Positions 8,947 through 16,564 of a stretch of 64,000 bases of DNA are shown piece after piece. The stretch is from Acidihalobacter aeolianus (GTDB lineage Bacteria > Pseudomonadota > Gammaproteobacteria > DSM-5130 > Acidihalobacteraceae), in assembly GCF_001753165.1 (NCBI RefSeq), contig NZ_CP017448.1, positions 762,462 through 826,461 on the forward strand, written 5' to 3'. Made by a program: the position numbers and the translations under genes. The notes beneath the pieces were generated by a model. It searched no databases, was not told the DNA's origin, and was given only the letters and a program-made list of their open reading frames with translations. How positions within the stretch are numbered: position 1 is the stretch's first letter; each line of letters opens with the position of its first letter.

Positions 8947-10304
8947 TATTGTTCTCCTCGCAAATCAATCTGGCCGGTAACAGCGGCGGTGATAAAGGCC
9001 GAGCGGCGCTCTTTGAGTAGGGTAATACTTTGCTCTGCCTTGCCAATCAACGCATCAATGCGGGCGGTTTCGCGGTCGAGGGCGGCGGCGATGGTGGCTT
9101 GTTCGTCAAGAGAAGGAGCAGCGACACCCTCATCAAGATATTGCTCAGAATCCAGATTTTGAATCCCTGTAGATTGCTTAATGGAACGTAGATTTATCTT
9201 GAGCGCATACATAGATGCCATTAGATAATTTAGCCATGCGGACTCGGCCTTTTTCGACGGCTTTATAACTGCTACAAAGTTGGAGCAAACGGCAGGCTCT
9301 TCTCCCAGATAGCGCACATTTGCACCCACTAATGTTTGTGCGCCGCCTCCTGATTTCTCAAGGAGAATGTCTCCTTTGGAAACTAACCGGCTATCTTGGT
9401 GTTCCTTGGTAATCTGCCGATACGTTGAGGGGTTACAAATGACAACGTTGTTATCCCTATCGAAATCTGCAACCCGAATACATAATGTATCCGAGCCATC
9501 TTCCAGTGGGTCATCACCCCAAACGCCATTCTGGCATTGGGATATTAAGTGCTTCAGCCTTTTTACCTCCCAATGCTCCGGCACCTGCCCAATCCACTCA
9601 ACGCCGGAATCCTTCATCTTCACGTTGGGGTCTAGCCCCTTGGTGACCGCATGGGTAATCAGCGCCTGACGCTTTTCCTTCAGCAGATCGATAAAGCGGG
9701 TTTTCTTCTGGATTAGCGAATCAATACGGGCGGTTTCGCGGTCGAGGGCGGCTGCGATGGTGACTTGTTCTTCTGGTGGAGGGAGCGCTACTGGGGCATT
9801 ACCAATAGTATTTTGATTCAGGCCATATCGGGTTATTCCTGGCGACTCAACAAAGAAGTAAGCTTTTGTATGATCCGACTGGATCGAACGATGGATATAG
9901 CTCCCATGGTTATCATTTAAGGCACGAATCATAGTGAGATGATAGCCACAAACCACTCCAGGCATATCATGTGGAACAAAGGCAGGAACCCCTATGTCGG
10001 AAGGGTCTTCCGAATCCTTCGTGATAATGACATCACCTTTTTTCAGAGTGAACTGCTCAATCTCGTGGGCGCTGGCAGTAGCCTGCATGAAAGGCATATC
10101 ATTACTGATGAATTCGTTGTAATAGACGTCCGTGTAGTTACAAAGCTTAACTGTCTGCTGGTCTTCATAGCTCTTCTTGTCTACTCCACTATTAGAGTAA
10201 CGCCCGATATGACGTAGCCTTTTCACCTCCCAATGCTCCGGCACCTGCCCAATCCACTCAACGCCGGAATCCTTGTACGCGGGATACGCTTTGTACTGGC
10301 TCAT
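8946..10304 (-). CDS. hsdS: Type I restriction-modification specificity subunit S (HsdS)
   Basis: A 452-residue subunit with the classical two-half architecture. Each half opens with the same motif (KDSGVEWIGQVPEHW at residues 11-25 and 231-245, exactly 220 residues apart), then a variable target recognition domain, then a conserved helical spacer (AALDRETARID with KR-rich helix). The two recognition domains differ, so a bipartite asymmetric target is expected; it cannot be read from sequence. The ATG overlaps the hsdM stop (ATGA). The repeated DNA at the start of each half could support domain exchange by recombination. Confidence 0.95.
   Translation of the reverse strand: MSQYKAYPAYKDSGVEWIGQVPEHWEVKRLRHIGRYSNSGVDKKSYEDQQTVKLCNYTDVYYNEFISNDMPFMQATASAHEIEQFTLKKGDVIITKDSEDPSDIGVPAFVPHDMPGVVCGYHLTMIRALNDNHGSYIHRSIQSDHTKAYFFVESPGITRYGLNQNTIGNAPVALPPPEEQVTIAAALDRETARIDSLIQKKTRFIDLLKEKRQALITHAVTKGLDPNVKMKDSGVEWIGQVPEHWEVKRLKHLISQCQNGVWGDDPLEDGSDTLCIRVADFDRDNNVVICNPSTYRQITKEHQDSRLVSKGDILLEKSGGGAQTLVGANVRYLGEEPAVCSNFVAVIKPSKKAESAWLNYLMASMYALKINLRSIKQSTGIQNLDSEQYLDEGVAAPSLDEQATIAAALDRETARIDALIGKAEQSITLLKERRSAFITAAVTGQIDLRGEQ
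9556..9614. repeat. 59-bp direct repeat in hsdS, copy for the second recognition domain
   Basis: Matches 10216-10274 with one mismatch (position 9564 versus 10224), spaced by exactly 660 bp. It encodes the conserved opening of each half of HsdS. Confidence 0.93.
10216..10274. repeat. 59-bp direct repeat in hsdS, copy for the first recognition domain
   Basis: Partner of 9556-9614. Recombination between the two would delete or swap 660 bp, one recognition domain, without changing the reading frame. Confidence 0.93.
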
Positions 10305-12328
10305 TCGCTGGCCACCTCTGCCAGTAGCGCGGCAATCTCGGCTTCCACCTGCTTCAGGTCTTCATCAATATCATGCAGCTTGCGCGGCGGCTGGTACTGA
10401 TAGAAGAAGCGGTTGAAGTTGATCTCATAGCCGACGCGGCCCAGCTTGCCATCCTTCGCATCGGTAAAGCTCTCGTCCAGATAGGCATCCGGGACATGGG
10501 GCAGCACTTCGCGGGCGAAGTAGTCTTCAATGTCCTCCAGGTAAGGAACATTTTCGTAATCGGTCAGATCAGTATCCGGCACCAGGTTGCCGTTGGCATC
10601 TGTGACGGGCTCGGCTTCCGGGTCTTTGTGACCAAAGGCGTTGATCAGCGCGGTGATAAAGGTCTTGTTGGCCTTGACCTTGAGCTTCTTGGCTTCGTCG
10701 GACTTGATCGCGCCCTTGGCAAAGGTTTCTGCCCAGCCATAGGTCTGCGTTTGCCCGATCAGCGGCTTGAGGGCGTCGCGCCAGAATGCCTGATGCGCGT
10801 CAGAGAGCTTTTCCCAAGTGGGGTCAGCTTCCAGGCGCTCCATGCCCGCCTTATCCAGTTCTAGGATCATGCGCAGCGGGCGCAGTACCTTGATACGGCG
10901 GTAGCCAAAGGTGCGGTAGTCGAGCATCCGGGAAAGCGCATCGGTTTCCCCAGCGGCGTAGATGTCCAAAATCTGGCGGCGCTGATCATCGCTGACAATA
11001 CGGCGCTTGTTGCCCTCGTTGCGGATTGAAGTCCACAGATCGGTGGCGTTGATCAACTGCACCTTGCCTTTGCGCTCCTGCGGCTTCTTATTGGACAGAA
11101 TCCACAGGTAGGTGGCGATATTGGTGCGGAAGAACAGATCCGTTGGCAGGGCCACAATGGCTTCAATCAGGTCGTTTTCCAGCAACCAGCGGCGGATTTC
11201 CGATTCGCCAGACGCGGCACCACCGTTGAATAGTGGCGAACCGGACAGCACGATAGCGGCGCGGCCACCGCCGTTGATCGGCAGTTCCAGTTTGCTGGCA
11301 AGGTGCATCAAAAACAGCATGGAGCCATCGCTGATTTTCGGCAGGCCCGGCCCAAAGCGGCCCAATTCGCCTTTTTTGTGTTCCGCTTCGACGGCGTTTT
11401 TGTCCTTCTCCCATTTCTTCCCAAACGGGGGATTGGACAGACAGTAGTGGAAACGCTCACCGGCAAACTGGTCGTTGGACAGCGTACTGCCCTGACGAAT
11501 GTTCTTCGACAGATCGCGGCCAGGGTCGGATTCCAGACGGCGGATCAGCATACCGGCCACACAAACCGCATGGGTTTCTGGTTCCAGCTCCTGCCCGTGC
11601 GGCACCAGAACCGGCGGTACCTTGTCGCGGCCACCGTAATCGCCCACATGGTTCATGGCATCAGTGAGGAACCCACCCGTGCCGCAGGTCGGGTCATACA
11701 GGGTACGAATCAAACCGGGGTTGGCCTCAAACAGGGCGTCATCCGGGTCAAGCAAAAGTGCGGTTGCCAGGTGAACGATGTCACGCGGCGTCATGAAGTC
11801 CTCGGCCCCTTCGTTGACCTCAGCACCAAAGCGGCGAATCAGGTGTTCGTAGATATTGCTCATCACCCGATCCGGCACCACCTCAGGGTGCAGGTCGATC
11901 TTGGCGAAGTTCTGGCAAATCTTGTACAGCAAGCCAGCCTTCTCCAGCCGGATCACGGTATTGCCGAACTCGAACTCCTCGAAGATAGCGCGGGCGTTAT
12001 CCGAAAACAGGGCGATGTAGTCTTCCAGATTGCGGCGCGTCTTGGTGCTACCGAGGGTGCCAAGGGAGTATTCTGAGGTGTTGTAGAAGGGGTATTCAGC
12101 GGTTGAGCGCAGAATGGTGTCCAGCTCAACATCGGCATCCTTGAAAGCGGCGTATGCCTCTCTCACCGCCTCGCGGGTCGGCTCCAACGCACACTCCAGG
12201 CGGCGCAGCAAGGTAAACGGCAAGATGATCTTGCCAAAGTCCGTATGTTTGAAGTCCCCCCACAGGTCTTCCGCGTTCTTCCAAATAAAGTCAGCCTGTG
12301 AAGCTGCCGATCCCGTAAATTCGTTCAT
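10301..12328 (-). CDS. hsdM: Type I restriction-modification DNA methyltransferase subunit M (HsdM)
   Basis: A 675-residue N6-adenine methyltransferase. Residues about 1-150 form the HsdM N-terminal helical domain. S-adenosylmethionine-binding motif I is DPTCGTGGF (about 212-220), and the catalytic motif IV is NPPF (about 299-302). A C-terminal extension of about 250 residues makes it longer than the EcoKI type. The ATG at 12328 is preferred because GGAGG sits 5 nt before it; the in-frame TTG at 12340 would overlap that site. It is the first gene of an hsdM-hsdS-hsdR-transposase unit with 4-bp, 1-bp and 4-nt junctions. Confidence 0.95.
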   Translation of the reverse strand: MNEFTGSAASQADFIWKNAEDLWGDFKHTDFGKIILPFTLLRRLECALEPTREAVREAYAAFKDADVELDTILRSTAEYPFYNTSEYSLGTLGSTKTRRNLEDYIALFSDNARAIFEEFEFGNTVIRLEKAGLLYKICQNFAKIDLHPEVVPDRVMSNIYEHLIRRFGAEVNEGAEDFMTPRDIVHLATALLLDPDDALFEANPGLIRTLYDPTCGTGGFLTDAMNHVGDYGGRDKVPPVLVPHGQELEPETHAVCVAGMLIRRLESDPGRDLSKNIRQGSTLSNDQFAGERFHYCLSNPPFGKKWEKDKNAVEAEHKKGELGRFGPGLPKISDGSMLFLMHLASKLELPINGGGRAAIVLSGSPLFNGGAASGESEIRRWLLENDLIEAIVALPTDLFFRTNIATYLWILSNKKPQERKGKVQLINATDLWTSIRNEGNKRRIVSDDQRRQILDIYAAGETDALSRMLDYRTFGYRRIKVLRPLRMILELDKAGMERLEADPTWEKLSDAHQAFWRDALKPLIGQTQTYGWAETFAKGAIKSDEAKKLKVKANKTFITALINAFGHKDPEAEPVTDANGNLVPDTDLTDYENVPYLEDIEDYFAREVLPHVPDAYLDESFTDAKDGKLGRVGYEINFNRFFYQYQPPRKLHDIDEDLKQVEAEIAALLAEVASE

Positions 12329-12446
12329 CCTGGCCTCCAACCACCTTTTGCACGAAACGCTATCATGATCAGCTGATGATTATCAACCATATTTTGCACA
12401 AAAGGGACTGGATTCCATTTCCGGGCTAAATCTGCGATCCTACCTC
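12329..12446 (-). promoter_or_regulatory. Leader and promoter region of the hsd-transposase operon
   Basis: All expression signals of the operon must lie in these roughly 120 bp next to the right end. GGAGG is at 12333-12337. A GATAAT hexamer (minus strand, around 12377-12384) is the best -10 candidate, with no clear -35. A palindrome ATCAGCTGAT at 12368-12377, within a longer imperfect one, is a candidate operator. No controller protein gene is present. Confidence 0.4.
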
Positions 12447-12461
12447 AGAATGCAAATAGCC
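12447..12461. repeat. Right terminal inverted repeat of the ISL3-type transposon
   Basis: AGAATGCAAATAGCC, exact reverse complement of the left end at 4269-4283. Confidence 0.93.
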
Positions 12462-12469
12462 TATAAAAA
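12462..12469. repeat. 8-bp target site duplication TATAAAAA, right copy
   Basis: Second copy of the duplication at 4261-4268. The perfect match argues for recent insertion. Confidence 0.92.
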
Positions 12470-13175
12470 TATCCAACCTACAGGTGCTTAACGCGATCCT
12501 GTACGTGGCCGAGCATGGCTGCAAGTGGCGTGGCTTACCGGTCCGTTTCGGTCGCTGGCACAGCATCTATATGCGCGCCAATCGCTGGGCCAAACAGGGC
12601 GTGCTGGATCGAGTCTTCCTGGCGCTGCAGGAAAACGACGTGATTAATATCCAAGTCGATCATGTCTCGCTCGATTCCACAGCCGTCAAGGTTCATCCAG
12701 ACGGAACCGGTGCTTTAAAAAAAACGGTCCTCAATCTATCGGCAAATCCCGCGCCGGATGGACAACCAAGATTCATCTGGTCGCCGCCGGAGCCAATCGA
12801 GCCGTAGCCTTTCGACTTTCCCCGGGACAGGCCGGAGATGCACCAGAAGGCAGAAAACTGCTCAAAAGCCTGGAGCACTGCGGCTGGGAAGGCACCTCGG
12901 TCATCATGGACCGCGCCTATGAGGGTGACGAGACGCGCCAGCTCGCGCTGGATCTGGGTATGACCCCAGTGGTGCCGCCCAAGCGCAATCGGCTCACGCC
13001 TTGGGAATACGATCTTGAACTTTACAAGAAGCGCAATGAAGTCGAGCGACTATTCCGAAGACTCAAAGGATTTCGGCGCATCTTCTCACGCTTCGATAAG
13101 CTCGATGTCGTCTTCACCTTCTTCATCCACTTCGCTCTCATCGTCGATACACTTATTAGTGTGAACAGGCCCTAG
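12470..13175 (+). pseudogene. IS5-family transposase, 3' piece with -1 frameshift site
   Basis: Continues the 5' piece at 4199 in frame (ISNLQVLNAILYVAEHGC). The first frame ends at 12807. The second frame, entered at the A run near 12717-12725 (TTTAAAAAAAAC) by a -1 shift, reads on through GKSRAGWTTKIHLVAAG to the stop at 13173-13175. DDE residues are visible as the Asp in VSLDSTAVK, the Asp in VIMDRAYEG and the Glu in RNEVERLFRR. Two frames joined by slippage on a run of A is known from IS5-family subgroups. The final TAG lies in the flanking CTAG, so the stop codon is borrowed from the target. It is non-functional because it is split. Confidence 0.88.
13172..13175. repeat. Target site duplication CTAG, right copy (IS5-family)
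   Basis: Abuts the right inverted repeat, pairs with 4161-4164 and marks the rejoining point of the disrupted gene. Confidence 0.85.
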
Positions 13176-13180
13176 GTGGG

Positions 13181-16100
13181 TTGATACGTAGTCTGGAACC
13201 CTTGCTGCTGACCGAGGTCGACGAATCCGCTCTGTTACGTGATGTGCTGGAAAGGATGGGCGGCTTTCCGGGCATTGATGCCGTCTGGTACGGGTACATG
13301 GATGGCGAGGGTGGCACGCGACCGGCGCTGGTGCGAGATAACGGATTGGATTCGTCACCGCCGATGCCCGGATTCAATGGGGAACTCGCCATTACGAGCG
13401 ACTGGTCGACTGACCCTGACGCTCAGTTGTGGCGCGAGAGCGGCCCCGGCTGGTCCTCATCCGTGATATTGCCGCTACCGAACGATTCGGGGCCGCAGGG
13501 CATTGTCGCGTTATACAGCCGGGACACAGGTAGGTTCTCCAGCCGCGATCAAGCCGAGTGGGCGCATTTCGCCCGCCTGCTCGGGCTGGCTTTGCAGCGC
13601 TGTCGCGGGCGGGCCTCGGAGCAGGCCTATGCGCGCCTGCTCGACGCCATCGTCCGTACGCACGAGAGCTTCGATCCGGATGCCGATGAAGCCGCGATCG
13701 CGGACAGTTTCGTCGGTATCTTGCACGATTCCTCCCTGTTTCCCATCGTCTGGGTTGGCCGGCAGCAGCCAGGCGGGGAGCTTGAGGTGCTTGCCAGCCG
13801 CGGCGTGAGCGCGGATATCAAAGCGGCCTATCTCGAAGCGCATCGCGCGGCCCAGGCGGCCGGCGCGCCGCTGCTGTTCGATCAAGTGATGGAGAGCGGC
13901 GAATCGCGCTGGCGCGAGGACTACCAGCAGGAAGCGATCCTCGATAACCCGGTGATGCAGGGCTGGCGCGAACAGGTGGATGTTTCCGGACTGCGCCTGG
14001 TAGCGATGAGTCCGATTCCGCTCGGCGGCGATGTCTGGGGTGTGCTGACGGCGAACAGCTTTGCCAGAGTGGTCGATTTCGAGCGATTGTTACCGGTGCT
14101 CGAGCGAGGCGCGCGTACCTTGGGGCTTGCCATCGAACGCCGCTCCCGTGAGCGTGAGCTACGCGATGCGCTGGCCGAGCTGGACCTGGAGTCCCGCGCG
14201 ATTGCCGCCGCGCAGCAGGGCATTTCCATCGCGGACATGCGTCAGCCCGAGCAGCCACTGATCTTCGTCAACCCAGCTTTTACGCGAATCACGGGCTACG
14301 CTCCGGCCGACGTCCTGGGCTGCAACTGCCGCGTTCTGCAGGATGAGACGACGGATCCAGCGGCGCGCAATCAGCTGCGTGACGCAATCGAAGCGCGGCA
14401 ACCGGTGACCGTGGTGTTACAGAACCGGCGCAAGGATGGCGGCCATTTCTGGAACGAGGTATCGCTCTCGCCAGTGATCGCCGAGGACGGCCAGCTCACG
14501 CATTACATTGGGTTGCAAACCGACGTCACCGATCGAGTGCATGAGGAAATCTACCGCCGGCAGATGGCAACTGTGGTCGAAAACATGCAGGAAGGTGTCG
14601 TGTTTACCGATGCTGATCTGCACATCCTGAGCGTGAATGAGGCGTTTACGCGGATTACCGGCTATACACGCGACGAGGTCATCGGCGAAAAGCCCGCAAT
14701 ACTTCGCTCAGATCGCCACGACAACCAGTTCTACGAGCAGCGTGAAGCGATTCTGCGTGAACGGGGATTCTGGCAGGGCGAGGTTTGGAATCGGGACAGC
14801 GACGGGGTTACATACCCGGCCATGCTTAGCATCAGCGCCGTCCACGATGCCAAGGGCGAGGTCCGGCATTATGTCGGCGTCTTCACGGACATCAGTACGC
14901 TCAAGGAGCGCGAACAGGCGCTGCAGCAGGCGGCCACGCGCGACTTTCTGACCGGGCTGCCCAATCGCTACGCCCTCGATCAGCGTATGGAGACGTGCCT
15001 GCCGCGTGCCATCAAGCAGCAAACCCTGCTGGCCATCGGACTGCTCGACCTCGATGGTTTCAAGGGTGTCAACGACACTTATGGGCACGAAACCGGCGAT
15101 CAGTTGTTGACCCTGCTCGCTGAACGTCTGCGCAAGACGCTGCGCAGCTCGGATTTTCTGGCGCGACTCGGGGGTGACGAGTTTGTGCTGCTGATGGAGG
15201 ACATTCGTCGCTGGAGCGACGTCGAAATACTGCTCGAACGCCTGGGTGCTGTGTTCGACGAAAACTTCCTCGTCGGAGATCTGGAACTCAGGCTCGGTGC
15301 GAGTCTGGGTCTGACCCTGTACCCCATCGACGAAGCCCGGCCGCGTGATTTGCTGAGGCATGCCGACCACGCGTTGTATGTGGCCAAGGGACACGACCGT
15401 AAACCCGGTCTCAGTCATGCCCTGTATGCATACAACCCGGCGGAGCACGAGTCCGCGGCGTCCGCGCCGGGGACCTCAGAGCCTACATTTGCGCGGGCCA
15501 GGGAGTTGGTGCCGCAGAACATCGAGGTTTATTACCAGCCCGTCTTCGATCTGCCCGCCCAGAAGATGTGTGAGGTCGAAGCCCTGGCGCGCCTGCGCTA
15601 TCTGGATGGAACCTGGGGTGCCGACGATTTTCTCGATAAGTTGCCTCCCATGGACGTGCGCCGTACCAGCTTTGTCGTGCTCGACCAAGCGCTCGCCCAG
15701 GCTCGGCGCTGGGCTGCAGACGGCATGGAATTGGGTGTATCGGTCAATTTCGAGCCGCTGGATCTGCTGGCACCGGGCACGGCGCTGGCGATCGAGTCAC
15801 GGCTTGAGGCCCATCGGATCGATCCGGCGAAACTGACCCTCGAAATCGTCGACAGCGGCCGTATTCTGACCAATCCGGTCATGGCGGAGCACCTGCTGGC
15901 ATTAAAGAAACTAGGGATCGGACTGGCGCTCGATGACCTCGGCAGTACCTACGCGAGCCTCGAGCGACTGCGCAGCCTGCCCTTCGATACGCTCAAGCTC
16001 GACCGTGCCTTCGGCATGCGTCTCGACCGGAGTCCTGTGGATCTGCGTTTTCTGCTGAGCCTTGTGGATCTGGCACAGAGCCTGGCGGTCGATCTGGTGG

Positions 16101-16531
16101 TCGAGGGTGTCGATTCGGCGGAAACCCTGGCGGCCGTGCAGGCGCTCGGCGTCACCCGGGTGCAGGGTTATCTTCTGGCCCCGCCGTTGACCGGTGGGCA
16201 GGTGCTCAGGCATGTCGTTACAACGCCAGTGGCGCAGCAGGATGCGCCGTTGCCAGCCTATGCGCGCCATCTGATCTGGGCACGTGGCGTACGCAGCCGC
16301 CTGCTCGACACCGCCTCAGGCGCGCTCGATGCCGGAGAGTCGCCCCTGCACCAAGCCGCGCTGCGCTTTCCCGGCTTGTCTGGCATGCTCGAGCGCTATA
16401 CCTCGATCCTTCATGATACGGTCGCGGGACAGCTTACCCGCGAGGTTGCGGTGCTGCTGATCGATACCGTGGAACGTGAAATCATGCAGTTGCTCGACGC
16501 TCGGTACCGGCAGCCTGCGGACGGCGACTGA
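13181..16531 (+). CDS. LOV/PAS-GGDEF-EAL cyclic-di-GMP signalling protein, 5' end removed by insertion
   Basis: A 1,116-residue cytosolic protein as written from the TTG at 13181. The native first 11 codons (MSDGSSDLGGL) are interrupted; eight are at 4140, and a TAG at 13157 closes the frame upstream. Other possible starts are few (ATG at 13256). Domains: two GAF-like regions (about 1-145 and 150-320), a LOV-type PAS (about 330-440), a second PAS (about 450-570), GGDEF (about 575-740) and EAL (about 770-1010), plus a helical C-terminal tail of about 100 residues. The LOV part has GCNCRVLQ with the flavin-adduct cysteine at 383 and NRRKDGGHFWN. GGDEF is intact (ARLGGDEF, with RSSD as inhibitory site). 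The EAL part keeps EAL, SVN, DDLG and QGY but is somewhat divergent. Expression after insertion is uncertain. Confidence 0.85.
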   Translation: MIRSLEPLLLTEVDESALLRDVLERMGGFPGIDAVWYGYMDGEGGTRPALVRDNGLDSSPPMPGFNGELAITSDWSTDPDAQLWRESGPGWSSSVILPLPNDSGPQGIVALYSRDTGRFSSRDQAEWAHFARLLGLALQRCRGRASEQAYARLLDAIVRTHESFDPDADEAAIADSFVGILHDSSLFPIVWVGRQQPGGELEVLASRGVSADIKAAYLEAHRAAQAAGAPLLFDQVMESGESRWREDYQQEAILDNPVMQGWREQVDVSGLRLVAMSPIPLGGDVWGVLTANSFARVVDFERLLPVLERGARTLGLAIERRSRERELRDALAELDLESRAIAAAQQGISIADMRQPEQPLIFVNPAFTRITGYAPADVLGCNCRVLQDETTDPAARNQLRDAIEARQPVTVVLQNRRKDGGHFWNEVSLSPVIAEDGQLTHYIGLQTDVTDRVHEEIYRRQMATVVENMQEGVVFTDADLHILSVNEAFTRITGYTRDEVIGEKPAILRSDRHDNQFYEQREAILRERGFWQGEVWNRDSDGVTYPAMLSISAVHDAKGEVRHYVGVFTDISTLKEREQALQQAATRDFLTGLPNRYALDQRMETCLPRAIKQQTLLAIGLLDLDGFKGVNDTYGHETGDQLLTLLAERLRKTLRSSDFLARLGGDEFVLLMEDIRRWSDVEILLERLGAVFDENFLVGDLELRLGASLGLTLYPIDEARPRDLLRHADHALYVAKGHDRKPGLSHALYAYNPAEHESAASAPGTSEPTFARARELVPQNIEVYYQPVFDLPAQKMCEVEALARLRYLDGTWGADDFLDKLPPMDVRRTSFVVLDQALAQARRWAADGMELGVSVNFEPLDLLAPGTALAIESRLEAHRIDPAKLTLEIVDSGRILTNPVMAEHLLALKKLGIGLALDDLGSTYASLERLRSLPFDTLKLDRAFGMRLDRSPVDLRFLLSLVDLAQSLAVDLVVEGVDSAETLAAVQALGVTRVQGYLLAPPLTGGQVLRHVVTTPVAQQDAPLPAYARHLIWARGVRSRLLDTASGALDAGESPLHQAALRFPGLSGMLERYTSILHDTVAGQLTREVAVLLIDTVEREIMQLLDARYRQPADGD

Positions 16532-16564
16532 GCCGCGGCAGGGTTTCTTCCGGAGTGGTGGTAG

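Larger units (their letters stand above)
4269..12461. mobile_element. ISL3-type transposon carrying a complete type I restriction-modification system
   Basis: An 8,193-bp unit bounded by perfect 15-bp inverted repeats (GGCTATTTGCATTCT), 20 of 23 matching when extended, and by the 8-bp duplication TATAAAAA. Contents on the minus strand are hsdM, hsdS, hsdR and an ISL3-family transposase, with no integrase, no second transposase and almost no spare DNA. Base composition looks lower in GC than the flanking genes, which suggests transfer. Removing it with one duplication copy rejoins the IS5 transposase in frame (GNIK-ISNLQ). The whole block therefore inserted in a single transposition-like event rather than being assembled in place. 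Confidence 0.92.
4165..13171 (+). mobile_element. IS5-family insertion sequence (about 806 bp) interrupted by the ISL3-type transposon
   Basis: The ends are 17-bp inverted repeats (GGCCTGTTCACA then T or C then TAAT) at 4165-4181 and 13155-13171, with one mismatch, flanked by CTAG on both sides. Subtracting the internal transposon and one copy of its 8-bp duplication leaves about 806 bp. This remnant codes for a two-frame transposase of the IS5 family (IS427-like organisation). The element is non-functional as it stands because its transposase is split after codon 23. It has in turn interrupted a cyclic-di-GMP signalling gene. Confidence 0.88.

Noticed and set aside
9556-10274. CRISPR-like repeat pair
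   Set aside because: Only two copies, 660 bp apart and in frame, encoding the conserved opening of each HsdS half.
4416-12328. Restriction genes as part of an integrase-type genomic island
   Set aside because: There is no integrase, no tRNA target and no att-like repeat; the ends and 8-bp duplication fit DDE transposition.
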